From Bacteroidales bacterium H3 (lineage in GTDB: Bacteria; Bacteroidota; Bacteroidia; Bacteroidales; Muribaculaceae): a stretch of 44,575 nucleotides of DNA. The notes beneath the pieces are model-generated. The model was not told the origin of the DNA. It searched no databases and was given only the letters and a program-made list of their open reading frames with translations. A program made the position numbers and the translations under genes. The stretch is taken from positions 1,547 to 46,121 of the forward strand of contig DAAN01000012.1 of the NCBI GenBank assembly GCA_001701135.1, in the 5' to 3' direction. This document shows, piece by piece, positions 1-7,972 of this stretch. Positions within the stretch are counted from its first letter, which is position 1; each line of letters opens with the position of its first letter.

Positions 1-285
1 GAAGCTGTCGCTGTATATAGTCTTCTTGATGCCTTTCTGCTCCATAAGCGCCAGTGCATGCACGATGGCAAGGAATTCGCCAATGTTGTTTGTTCCGAAC
101 ACCGGACCGTAATGAAACACCACAGCGCCCGTAGTAAGGTCGATGCCCCTGTACTCCATCTGTCCCGGATTGCCGCTGCATGCCGCGTCAACAGCCCATG
201 CGTCAGCCTTAACTTCCATAGGAAGAGGCAGTACTGTGTCATTACGATAATCTGGAGGATTGCAATTTGTTAATTCATAATTCAT
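1..285 (-). CDS. Ribonuclease HI (N-terminal part; gene runs off the window)
   Basis: The reverse strand encodes 95 residues before the window edge. The core VDAACSGNPG, the MEYRG strand, the FGTNNIGEFLAIVHALAL helix with its catalytic Glu, and YSDS with a catalytic Asp are the RNase H fold, which cleaves the RNA strand of RNA-DNA hybrids. The Bacteroidetes relatives I know carry an N-terminal viroplasmin (RNA/hybrid-binding) domain before this core. Here only about 30 residues precede it, so that domain is absent. The longest start, ATG at 283-285, lies inside the AATTCAT repeat; an in-frame TGA sits 6 nt further upstream. A second possible start is the ATG at 217-219. The C-terminal half, with the last catalytic Asp, is outside the window. 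Family assignment is firm; the start is uncertain. Confidence 0.85.
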   Translation of the reverse strand, partial: MNYELTNCNPPDYRNDTVLPLPMEVKADAWAVDAACSGNPGQMEYRGIDLTTGAVVFHYGPVFGTNNIGEFLAIVHALALMEQKGIKKTIYSDSF

Positions 286-376
286 AATTCACAATTCATA
301 ATTGGGAAAACATCATTGCAATTCATAATTCACAATTCATAATAGAGAAAACTATCATCGCAATTCATAATTGGGG
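272..376. repeat. Left array of AATTCAT/AATTCAC repeats
   Basis: Heptamer units AATTCAT and AATTCAC form a 25-bp core at 279-303, repeated almost exactly at 320-343, with a shorter piece (AATTCATAATTGGGG) at 362-376. The copies are separated by similar GGGAAAACATCATTGC-like and GAGAAAACTATCATCGC-like linkers, so the array is a degenerate tandem repeat of about 41 bp. The reverse complement of the 25-bp core occurs exactly at 1021-1045 on the other side of the IVP gene. Confidence 0.85.
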
Positions 377-514
377 TGACAATTATTCTGTTCATCATTA
401 AGCGGATTGAACATGGATATTCATAAATTTGTGAATAAGAATTATATAGAGCAGATTTTTCCTTACTGAAGAAGGAAGTTATTTTGTGATAAATATATTT
501 ATAATTCTAAATCC

Positions 515-898
515 TCAACTCTTAATTCTAACTGTATCGCTGTTCTCTTTTGATTTCTTCACTATTGAGGTCAGTATCTTAAGCAATTCAACGCAATCAG
601 CGAGCATGCTTTCTGCCTGAGAAGATGAAATGTAGTCAGAATCACGCAGCAGCTCTATCCAATATTCTGTTTCACTTGCTTCTTTCAGTGCTACATTCAG
701 TTTCGTTATGAAGTCGGGACGAGTCTGGGCTCTCAATGCCTCACGGACGTTGGCACCTATACTCGTTCCGCTCCTCAACAATTGCTTGCCGATAATGTAA
801 TTGCCGTCACGACTGCACAAGTACTTATACAGCCTTACGCAGCGCAAGCTGAAAGCATAGCTTTTCTGCACAACGACATTATCGTCTTTACTTCTCAA
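515..898 (-). CDS. Four-helix-bundle protein (23S rRNA intervening-sequence protein family)
   Basis: The 127-residue product matches the S23/IVP family (PF05635). It has a first helix QKSYAFSLRCVRLYKYL, the signature LLRSGTSIGANVREA around residues 41-55, then FITKLNVALKEASETEYWIELL and a final amphipathic helix. The family forms small bundles that assemble as pentamers. Members occur in rRNA intervening sequences, as stand-alone genes in Bacteroidetes, and as relatives of the accessory protein Avd of diversity-generating retroelements. The cellular role of stand-alone copies is unknown. An in-frame stop lies 6 nt upstream of the TTG at 896-898, so this TTG is the first possible start; the conserved family N-terminus is kept only if it is used. 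The gene sits alone between inverted repeats and was probably acquired horizontally. Confidence 0.85.
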   Translation of the reverse strand: MRSKDDNVVVQKSYAFSLRCVRLYKYLCSRDGNYIIGKQLLRSGTSIGANVREALRAQTRPDFITKLNVALKEASETEYWIELLRDSDYISSSQAESMLADCVELLKILTSIVKKSKENSDTVRIKS

Positions 899-1013
899 TG
901 ATTAGATATAAATCAATCGTCATTACTCACAAACCCAATTATGTATCAGGTTTAATTGCTCACCAACTCAACATCGGATAATTTTTGAAAAGATACTTTT
1001 TCTCAACCAACCC

Positions 1014-1045
1014 AATTATGAATTATGAATTGTGAATTATGAATT
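1014..1045. repeat. Right inverted copy of the AATTCAT-type repeat
   Basis: Four AATTATG/AATTGTG heptamers in a row end 8 bp before the stop codon of argS. Positions 1021-1045 are the exact reverse complement of 279-303. The flank facing the IVP gene reads CCC, mirroring the GGG on the left. Confidence 0.85.
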
Positions 1046-1053
1046 AAAAAGAA

Positions 1054-2847
1054 CTACATTCGTTCCGGCATTTCGATTCCGAGCAGGCGCATGCCGTTCT
1101 TCAGAGTCTTGGCCACGTTCTTGGCGATGAGCAGGCGCAGAGCCTTCTCGTCGTCAGTGTCGGCACCGAGGATGCTGAAGTCATGATAGAACTGGTTGAA
1201 CTCCTTGGTCAGCTCGTAGCAGTAGTTGGCTATGCCGCTCGGGCTGTAGTCGATGCCGGCCTGGCGCACGGCAGCCTCATATTCGTTCATCTTCTGTATC
1301 AGTTCTGTCTCCTTGACGCTCAGGTTTACGTTGCCGCTGAATGCCTCGGGCACTGCTATGCCCTGAGCCTCGGCCTTGCGCAGGATGCTGCGTATGCGGG
1401 CGTAAGTGTACTGAATGAACGGACCTGTGTTGCCGTTGAAGTCGATCGATTCCTTGGGATTGAACATCATGTTTTTGCGGGGATCAACTTTCAGAAGGAA
1501 ATATTTCAGCGCGCCCATGCCCACTGTTTCGGCGATATTGTCGATTTCGGCGGCACTCATGCCGTCGGTCTTGCCCAGCTCGGTAGCCACCTGGCGGGCG
1601 TTGGCCACCATCTCCTCCATGAGATCGTCGGCGTCGACCACAGTGCCTTCGCGGCTCTTCATCTTCCCTTCGGGAAGCTCCACCATGCCGTAGGAGAAAT
1701 GAACGAGATCCTTGCCCCAGCGGAAGCCGAGACGGTCGAGGAGCAGCGAGAGCACCTGGAAATGATAGTTCTGCTCGTTGCCCACCACATATATCATCTT
1801 ATCGATGGGATAATCGCGGAAACGGAGTTTGGCGGTGCCGATATCCTGAGTCATATAGACCGAGGTGCCGTCGCTGCGCAGCAGCAGCTTGTTGTCGAGC
1901 CCGGCATCGGTAAGGTCGGCCCACACCGAGCCATCTTCCTTGCGATACATGATGCCCTTCTCCAGGCCCTCCATTACCTTCTCCTTACCTTCGAGATAGG
2001 TTTCCGACTCATAGTAGATCTTGTCGAAATCCACGCCGAGGCGTTTGTAGGTGACATCAAAACCGGCGTATACCCACTCGTTCATGCGCTTCCACAGGGC
2101 GCGCACCTCGGGGTCTTTCTGTTCCCACCGGCGGAGCATCTCGCGGGCCTCGGCCATGAGCGCCGACTGCGCCTTGGCGTCATCCTCGCTCAGACCCTGC
2201 TCCATGAGCTGCCTGACCTCCTCGCGGTAGTGCTTGTCGAAGAGCACATAGAAATCGCCGATCAGGTGGTCGCCCTTCTTGCCGGTCGATTCGGGAGTGG
2301 CACCCTCGCCCCACTTCTGCCATGCGAGCATCGACTTGCAGATGTGGATACCGCGGTCGTTGACGATGTTGGTCTTCACCACGCGGTTGCCGCACGCCTT
2401 GAGAATCTGCGAAAGCGAATAGCCCAGCAGATTGTTGCGCACGTGGCCCAGATGGAGGGGTTTGTTGGTGTTGGGTGAGGAATATTCCACCATCACCAGC
2501 GGGGAGTTGTCGGTGGCGGCGGTGAAACCGTAGGCATCATCAGCTGCGATATGCTCCAGCACCGAGCACCAGTAGGTGGGTTCGATCACGATATTCAGGA
2601 AGCCTTTCACCGCGTTGTAACGATCCACGGCAGGCTCGTTGTCGACCAGCCAGTCGCCGATTTCGGCGGCCACGGCATCGGGCGCCTTGCGGGCTGCCTT
2701 TACCCACGGGAACACCACCACGGTGAGGTTTCCCTCGAATTCCTTGCGGGTGGCCTGCGGCACAATCTGCTCCGCAGGAGTGTCTACACCATAAAGCTCT
2801 TTGACGGCACGGCTCACGCCCTGCGCTATTATATTGTCGATTGACAT
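1054..2847 (-). CDS. argS: Arginine--tRNA ligase
   Basis: This class I aminoacyl-tRNA synthetase charges tRNA-Arg with arginine. The 597-residue length is normal. An N-terminal Add1 domain (about 1-90) recognises the tRNA. The HIGH-type signature is PLHLGHVRNN (near residue 130) after SSPNTNKP. The KMSKS-type loop is KMKSREGTVVDADDL (near 395), and the C-terminal DALR anticodon-binding domain includes the FNQFYHDFSIL region and ends in GIEMPERM. The ATG at 2845-2847 is supported by a -7 promoter box about 30 bp upstream. The gene ends next to the right inverted repeat of the IVP module. Confidence 0.97.
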   Translation of the reverse strand: MSIDNIIAQGVSRAVKELYGVDTPAEQIVPQATRKEFEGNLTVVVFPWVKAARKAPDAVAAEIGDWLVDNEPAVDRYNAVKGFLNIVIEPTYWCSVLEHIAADDAYGFTAATDNSPLVMVEYSSPNTNKPLHLGHVRNNLLGYSLSQILKACGNRVVKTNIVNDRGIHICKSMLAWQKWGEGATPESTGKKGDHLIGDFYVLFDKHYREEVRQLMEQGLSEDDAKAQSALMAEAREMLRRWEQKDPEVRALWKRMNEWVYAGFDVTYKRLGVDFDKIYYESETYLEGKEKVMEGLEKGIMYRKEDGSVWADLTDAGLDNKLLLRSDGTSVYMTQDIGTAKLRFRDYPIDKMIYVVGNEQNYHFQVLSLLLDRLGFRWGKDLVHFSYGMVELPEGKMKSREGTVVDADDLMEEMVANARQVATELGKTDGMSAAEIDNIAETVGMGALKYFLLKVDPRKNMMFNPKESIDFNGNTGPFIQYTYARIRSILRKAEAQGIAVPEAFSGNVNLSVKETELIQKMNEYEAAVRQAGIDYSPSGIANYCYELTKEFNQFYHDFSILGADTDDEKALRLLIAKNVAKTLKNGMRLLGIEMPERM

Positions 2848-2877
2848 ATCCGATCTTATTGGTTAGTGAATGATGCG

Positions 2878-2885
2878 CAAAGTTA
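2878..2885 (-). promoter_or_regulatory. Probable argS promoter (-7 box TAACTTTG)
   Basis: On the reverse strand TAACTTTG matches the Bacteroidetes -7 consensus TAnnTTTG, 30 bp before the argS ATG. I do not see a convincing TTTG at the -33 position, so this rests on the -7 box and its location in the divergent argS/nuclease spacer. Confidence 0.55.
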
Positions 2886-2939
2886 CGAATTTACGCTGAA
2901 TTTTCGGCCATCCGTCACCATAATCCACTCATTTTTCAT

Positions 2940-2947
2940 TAACTTTG
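2940..2947 (+). promoter_or_regulatory. Probable nuclease promoter (-7 box TAACTTTG)
   Basis: TAACTTTGC lies 94 bp before the ATG of the S1/P1 nuclease and points toward it. The -33 region is weak. It is back-to-back with the argS -7 box 55 bp away. Confidence 0.55.
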
Positions 2948-2970
2948 CAACAAACTATGCAACCGCCCGG

Positions 2971-3003
2971 AGTCAGAGAGCTTGTTGAGTCAGAGAGCTT
3001 GTT
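2971..3003 (+). repeat. Tandem 16-bp repeat in the nuclease leader
   Basis: AGTCAGAGAGCTTGTT occurs at 2971-2986 and again at 2988-3003, with one base between. Both copies contain the GAGCTTGTT core that recurs between genes elsewhere in the window (17369, 20024, 44461, 44532). Confidence 0.8.
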
Positions 3004-3041
3004 TCCTGGGCCGGAGCAATTCCAGTCAAATCTTTTGTATC

Positions 3042-3860
3042 ATGAAGAAAATATTCCGCCCTCTGTTTGCCGCCGCACTGGCGCTCCCCGTAGCCCTTCA
3101 GGCCTTTGCCTGGGGGCAGAAAGGCCACGATGTGACCGCAGCCATCGCCGAACGCCATTTCACGCCCGCCACCGCCGCCGCTGTCGACTCCATTCTCGAC
3201 GGCCGCAGCATCATCTACTGGGCCAACTGGATGGACAACGCGAGCCACACACCCGAATATGCCTACACCAAATCGTGGCACTACCGCAACGTCGACGCCG
3301 ACCGCACCTATGACACAATGACGCCCAACCCCGACGGCGACATCGTCTCGGGCACCCGCTCGGCCATAGCCGTCCTCACCGACCCCGAAAAATCGAAAGA
3401 GGATAAAGCCCTCGCGCTGAAAATGGTGATCCACTTCCTCGGCGACATGCACCAGCCCATGCATCTGGGCCACGCCACCGACCTCGGAGGCAACCGCGTG
3501 AAAGTGAAATATTTCGGCCGCGACGCCAACCTCCACGGCATCTGGGACACCAATCTGGTGGAGTCGGCCCACAAATGGAGCTACACCGAATGGGCCGACC
3601 AGCTCGACCGCGTGCCCGACGATCTGGCATTGCCCGCACTCTCGGGCAACTTCGACGACTGGTGCCGCAAGAACATCGAGACCACGGCACTGATCTACCG
3701 CACAACGCCCGAAGGGTCGTCGCTGAGCTATAACGAAGTGGCTGTGTGGGCACCCGTCATCGAGGACTCGCTGCTCCGCGGAGGCCTGCGTCTGGCCCAT
3801 CTGCTCAACTCCATCTTCGACGCCGGCTACACCAACGCCCGCACCCCCTCCACCTTCTGA
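3042..3860 (+). CDS. Secreted S1/P1-type nuclease
   Basis: This zinc-dependent, single-strand-preferring nuclease family (PF02265) releases 5'-nucleotides from RNA and DNA. A Sec signal peptide (MKKIFRPLFAAALALPVALQAFA) precedes the mature N-terminal Trp of WGQKGHDV, whose main-chain N is a zinc ligand in the family. Further ligands visible are the His of GH, Asp in NWMDNAS, His in SWHYRN, and HFLGDMHQPMHLGHATDLGGN with GIWDTNL. The product has 272 residues. An in-frame extension 20 codons upstream exists, but the ATG at 3042 gives a proper signal peptide. It is likely periplasmic or outer-membrane exposed and used in nucleic acid scavenging. It stands alone as a transcript. Confidence 0.93.
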   Translation: MKKIFRPLFAAALALPVALQAFAWGQKGHDVTAAIAERHFTPATAAAVDSILDGRSIIYWANWMDNASHTPEYAYTKSWHYRNVDADRTYDTMTPNPDGDIVSGTRSAIAVLTDPEKSKEDKALALKMVIHFLGDMHQPMHLGHATDLGGNRVKVKYFGRDANLHGIWDTNLVESAHKWSYTEWADQLDRVPDDLALPALSGNFDDWCRKNIETTALIYRTTPEGSSLSYNEVAVWAPVIEDSLLRGGLRLAHLLNSIFDAGYTNARTPSTF

Positions 3861-3897
3861 CCTTCCCCGAATCCACCGAATTTTCATCCCCGCAGTA

Positions 3898-3981
3898 GGG
3901 ACGCGCCATGGCGCGTCCGCATTATGCCATGACGCGTCTGCATTATGCCATGACGCGTCCGCATCATGTCATGGGACATTA
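3898..3981. repeat. REP-like array: 20-bp palindrome plus three 21-bp units
   Basis: A perfect palindrome GGACGCGCCATGGCGCGTCC (3899-3918) is followed by 21-bp units at 3919-3939 and 3940-3960 (one mismatch, last base T or C) and a decayed third unit at 3961-3981. Each unit keeps the CCATGACGCGTC half-palindrome. The array touches the 3' end of the REP-associated transposase gene, and the same palindrome lies inside that gene. Confidence 0.85.
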
Positions 3982-4562
3982 GCATTATCAATGTGGTTCG
4001 GGTTAAACCTGTCATAACACCAATTATCGACGTTGGCATCAATATAATTCATAATATTATCAAATGCACGCTGATTACGAATTATATGATCATGATACCG
4101 CGATTGCCATGCAAATGTAATTCCCCGTTTGTTTGCCTCGCGTTTCACTGTGCTTTTGATTTGACCGATCACTACGGCAAGACGACTGTTATGATGGAAA
4201 TCCTGTAATTCCTCTTGATCATGTCGTTTAGGTTTGAGACAACCTAAACTTGGTTTTTGAGGATCGTTTTCGGACGCGCCAGATGGTGGGGTAAATGCGG
4301 ACGCGCCATGGCGCGTCCCTACGGCAATAACCATGTGAATATGGTTGGGCATTATCACACTGTTCCATATTTCGACATCGGGAATATGACGAGTCAAATT
4401 GTCAAGGGTCGTCCGCATTATTTTTCCGATATCTGACAGTTGCATTCGGGAGTTTCTGATATATCCGAAGAAATGTTTATTTTCGGCACAGCATATTGTA
4501 ACGAAATAAATTCCTTCGTTATAATTATGCCAATCGGCCCGGAATTGATGTCGGTCAGTCAT
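3969..4562 (-). CDS. REP-associated tyrosine transposase (RAYT, Y1/HUH family)
   Basis: The 197-residue product begins MTDRHQFRADWHNYNEGIYFVTICC and contains the HUH metal-binding signature MPNHIHMVI. A later helix region, QSRYHDHIIRNQRAF, carries the tyrosine expected to attack DNA, followed by IMNYIDANVDNW. RAYTs are single-copy relatives of IS200/IS605 TnpA that cut and process REP hairpins. Here the palindrome GGACGCGCCATGGCGCGTCC sits within the gene (4299-4318) and is translated as the GTRHGAS stretch between the HUH motif and the tyrosine helix. The ATG at 4560-4562 was chosen because an upstream extension would run through the gap terminator. The body of the gene is more AT-rich than its neighbours. 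Confidence 0.88.
   Translation of the reverse strand: MTDRHQFRADWHNYNEGIYFVTICCAENKHFFGYIRNSRMQLSDIGKIMRTTLDNLTRHIPDVEIWNSVIMPNHIHMVIAVGTRHGASAFTPPSGASENDPQKPSLGCLKPKRHDQEELQDFHHNSRLAVVIGQIKSTVKREANKRGITFAWQSRYHDHIIRNQRAFDNIMNYIDANVDNWCYDRFNPNHIDNANVP
4272..4318. repeat. REP-like palindrome inside the transposase gene
   Basis: A perfect copy of the 20-bp palindrome lies at 4299-4318. Next to it, 4272-4298 starts with GGACGCGCCA and ends in AATGC, resembling an inverted, diverged unit of the 3898-3981 array. In the transposase reading frame the two GGCGCGTCC halves give HGAS and SGAS. The frame stays open through the insertion. Confidence 0.85.
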
Positions 4563-4574
4563 TTGTTTAGATTG

Positions 4575-4606
4575 AAAAAAGGCGGGGCGCCCGGGGGCGC
4601 TCCGCC
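4575..4606 (-). terminator. Rho-independent terminator of gap
   Basis: Reverse strand: stem GGCGGAGCGCC / GGCGCCCCGCC with one G-T pair and a 4-nt CCCG loop, followed by TTTTTT. It starts 25 nt after the gap stop codon and ends just before the transposase start, insulating the two genes. Confidence 0.9.
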
Positions 4607-4630
4607 TTGTGTATGGTGAAGAGACGGTGA

Positions 4631-5659
<1,029 letters not shown>

Positions 5660-5783
5660 CTATTTGGTAAAAAGTTGTTTTGCAATTTGTCAGCGTTCCG
5701 TCGGCGGGCGCTGCAGGCACGCTGCGCGATGCCTTATGTGTGTGTGGGACCGCGCTTGTCGGCGCGGCGGGTCTTATCCGGTG

Positions 5784-5791
5784 CAAAGGTA
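5784..5791 (-). promoter_or_regulatory. Probable gap promoter (-7 box TACCTTTG)
   Basis: Reverse-strand TACCTTTGC matches the Bacteroidetes -7 box and implies a leader of roughly 140 nt before the gap ATG. The -33 element is not clear, although the sequence upstream is AT-rich. The rest of 5639-5908 holds no gene. Confidence 0.55.
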
Positions 5792-5908
5792 AGAAAAATT
5801 TCGATACGTTGTAGCGTTTCAGCGCTTTTTTCGCATGAAATCAAGAAAAATTTCCTTAATTGAAGTTAATGACGCACGTAAGGCTCTGAGTGAGCAATGC
5901 AGTGAGCG

Positions 5909-6658
5909 TCAGCGGTGATGCCGGCCATGCCCGGCAGCCGACGGGTCGATGCGGCTGAGGATTGCATCGAGATGAGGCGTGGGCCGTAGCCGGCGGGCAC
6001 GGCGGAGCCAGGGGATGGCGGCGGCGTTGTCGCCAAGTTCATAATAGTAGCACCCGAGTTGCAGCAGGGCGTTGACATTGTCGGGGTCGGCGGCGAGGAT
6101 GCGGCGGTAAGTGTCGACGGCGCTGTCGAATTCCCCGCAGAGCATCTGACCGTCGGCCAGCGTGGAGAGGAACCCGATGTTGAGCGAGTCGCCCCTGAGC
6201 ATGGTATTGGCATATTCGATCATGCGGGCGCCGTCGCGGCGATAGGTATAATATCGCAGCAGATATGCGTCGACGGGGCGACGCAGCCAGGGATGCGCGT
6301 TTTTGACGCGGAGAAGGAAATCGCCGTAGAGATTCGAGTTTCCGAGCTGGAAACTGGTAGACTTCACACGCGAAAGCAGCGAGTCGAAGGGGATTTTGTG
6401 GTCAAGCGCCCGGTTCATCAGCTGGATTTCGGCCAGAGTGTCGCCGCGCATGGCGCATGCCACGATGGCCTTGCCGTAGAGAGGTACCGAGTCGGGACGC
6501 TGATCGAGCATCTGATAGTAGGTGGCCGATGCCTGCGCCCACTCTTTCTGATCGAAAAACCGGTCGGCGCGCTGCTGCAGACGCGCAAGAGGTGTGACGG
6601 CGGCGGCCGCTGCGGCACAGACTATTGTGAGGAGAATGAATATGCGGCGGGGATTCAT
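5909..6658 (-). CDS. Exported tetratricopeptide-repeat protein
   Basis: The 249-residue product has a signal peptide (MNPRRIFILLTIVCAAAAAA), then helical-pair repeats. The clearest TPR is near residues 165-215 (SLNIGFLSTLADGQMLCGEFDSAVDTYRRILAADPDN followed by ALLQLGCYYYELGDNAAAIPWLRRA). Earlier repeats start at AQASATYYQMLDQRPD. TPR proteins are scaffolds for protein contacts; the partner here is unknown. It is transcribed alone, divergently from manC, and is probably periplasmic. There is no lipobox Cys. Confidence 0.8.
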   Translation of the reverse strand: MNPRRIFILLTIVCAAAAAAVTPLARLQQRADRFFDQKEWAQASATYYQMLDQRPDSVPLYGKAIVACAMRGDTLAEIQLMNRALDHKIPFDSLLSRVKSTSFQLGNSNLYGDFLLRVKNAHPWLRRPVDAYLLRYYTYRRDGARMIEYANTMLRGDSLNIGFLSTLADGQMLCGEFDSAVDTYRRILAADPDNVNALLQLGCYYYELGDNAAAIPWLRRARRLRPTPHLDAILSRIDPSAAGHGRHHR

Positions 6659-6751
6659 GACTGCTGCGGTTGCGATAGTTGTTGAGGTTTATATTGTTAA
6701 CGCGTGCGCCCTGCGGTTAGTGCGCGGCAGCTCCGAAAATGTGGCGAAAAA

Positions 6752-6783
6752 GTTGTGTATTTCGGCAAAAGTGTCTAACTTAG
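6752..6783 (+). promoter_or_regulatory. manC promoter (GTTG, 20 bp, TAACTTAG)
   Basis: GTTG at 6752-6755 and TAACTTAG at 6776-6783 have the spacing expected of the Bacteroidetes housekeeping sigma factor, each with one departure from consensus. The leader to the manC ATG would be about 57 nt. Confidence 0.55.
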
Positions 6784-6846
6784 CACACCCTAAACCAAAC
6801 AGGGATTGCCGCCACGGGTGGCATTTCTCCTGTCAATACCACAATT

Positions 6847-7929
6847 ATGACTGACTCACACCGTTATTGCGTGATAATGTGCGGCGGCATCGGCAGCCGT
6901 TTCTGGCCCTACAGCCGCGAAAGCCGTCCCAAGCAGTTTCTCGACTTCCTTGGCACGGGGCGTTCGCTGCTCCAGATGAGTTTCGACCGCATATCGGCAC
7001 TGGTCCCCCCCGAGAATGTGCTGGTGGTGACCAATGCCCAATACAAGCCCCTGATTTCCGAACAGCTGCCCGAGCTGTCCGACGACAACATCCTGCTCGA
7101 GCCTGCGCGGCGCAACACCGCTCCATGCATTGCCTGGGCGGCCTATCACATCGCAGCCCGCGACCCTGAGGCAAGCATCATCGTTTGCCCCAGCGATCAT
7201 CTGATCACCCGCGACGAGGTCTTCCGCGACGCCATCCTCAAAGGTTTTGAATTTGTGGAGACACACGACGCCCTGCTCACCCTCGGCATCACCCCCACCC
7301 GTCCCGAAACAGGCTACGGCTACATTCAGGTGGGCGAAAAGGTCGAAGGCGACATCTGCCGGGTGAAGACATTCACCGAAAAACCCAAACTCGAGCTTGC
7401 CAAGGTGTTTCTGGAGACTGGCGAGTTTTTCTGGAACTCGGGCATCTTCCTCTGGAGCGCGAAAACCATCATACGCGAGCTGATCACCAACGCTCCCGAC
7501 GTGGCCAACGTGTTCGAAAAGGGGCGCCATCTGTTCGGCACCTCCGCCGAGAGGCAATTTATCGAGGAGAATTTCCCCGGCTGCGTGGGCATCTCGATCG
7601 ACTTCGCCGTCATGGAGAAGGCCAAGAATGTCTACGTGGAGTGTGTGAGCTTCGGATGGAATGACCTCGGCACCTGGAGCGCTCTCTACGACAATTCGCC
7701 CAAGAACCGCGACGCCAACGTGACGCAGAACTGCCGCGTGCTGGCCTACGATTCCACCGACAATATTTTTGCCGTCAAGGATGACAAACTCGTGGTGGTG
7801 GCAGGCCTCAGCGGATACATCGTGGCCGACCGCGGCGATGTGCTGCTGATATGCCCCAAAACTGAGGAGCAGAAAATCAAGCAGATGGTCAACGACGTGA
7901 AGATGACTTTCGGCGACAAATATATCTGA
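6847..7929 (+). CDS. manC: Mannose-1-phosphate guanylyltransferase
   Basis: The enzyme makes GDP-mannose from GTP and mannose 1-phosphate, a precursor of GDP-fucose and of mannose-containing surface glycans. The nucleotide-binding signature is CVIMCGGIGSRFWPYSRESRPKQFLD. Further motifs are LEPARRNTAPCIAWAAY, VCPSDHLI, the FTEKP loop, and FWNSGIFLW. At 360 residues it is the single-domain form without the C-terminal phosphomannose isomerase domain seen in bifunctional proteins. No isomerase gene is adjacent. It starts a rightward gene run but is separated from the next gene by 43 bp. Confidence 0.95.
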   Translation: MTDSHRYCVIMCGGIGSRFWPYSRESRPKQFLDFLGTGRSLLQMSFDRISALVPPENVLVVTNAQYKPLISEQLPELSDDNILLEPARRNTAPCIAWAAYHIAARDPEASIIVCPSDHLITRDEVFRDAILKGFEFVETHDALLTLGITPTRPETGYGYIQVGEKVEGDICRVKTFTEKPKLELAKVFLETGEFFWNSGIFLWSAKTIIRELITNAPDVANVFEKGRHLFGTSAERQFIEENFPGCVGISIDFAVMEKAKNVYVECVSFGWNDLGTWSALYDNSPKNRDANVTQNCRVLAYDSTDNIFAVKDDKLVVVAGLSGYIVADRGDVLLICPKTEEQKIKQMVNDVKMTFGDKYI

Positions 7930-7972
7930 CACTCTCCCCCATCACGCCCCACAGGCTCTTAGTCACACACCA

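Larger units (their letters stand above)
272..1045. mobile_element. Candidate non-autonomous module: IVP gene between inverted repeats
   Basis: An AT-rich segment holds one gene (four-helix-bundle protein, 515-898) and is bracketed by inverted copies of a 25-bp AATTCAT-type repeat (279-303 and 1021-1045). In both repeats the side facing the gene continues as ATTGGG. Base composition differs visibly from the GC-rich argS next to it. No transposase is encoded inside. That this is a mobile or mobilised unit is an inference. Between the gene and the repeats (377-514 and 899-1013) I see only AT-rich non-coding sequence, plus one more CCCAATTATG fragment near 943. Confidence 0.5.

Noticed and set aside
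415..471. Small frame MDIHKFVNKNYIEQIFPY on the + strand
   Set aside because: Only 18 codons in AT-rich sequence, with no homology I recognise and no promoter; could be a gene remnant but cannot be supported.
1183..2478. Long open frame (431 codons) antisense to argS
   Set aside because: It mirrors argS codon structure, lacks recognisable domains and starts no plausible protein; such frames are common opposite GC-rich genes.
3898..3981. Possible CRISPR array
   Set aside because: Units are contiguous with no spacers and are palindromic; no cas genes are present. REP-like repeats next to a RAYT gene explain it.
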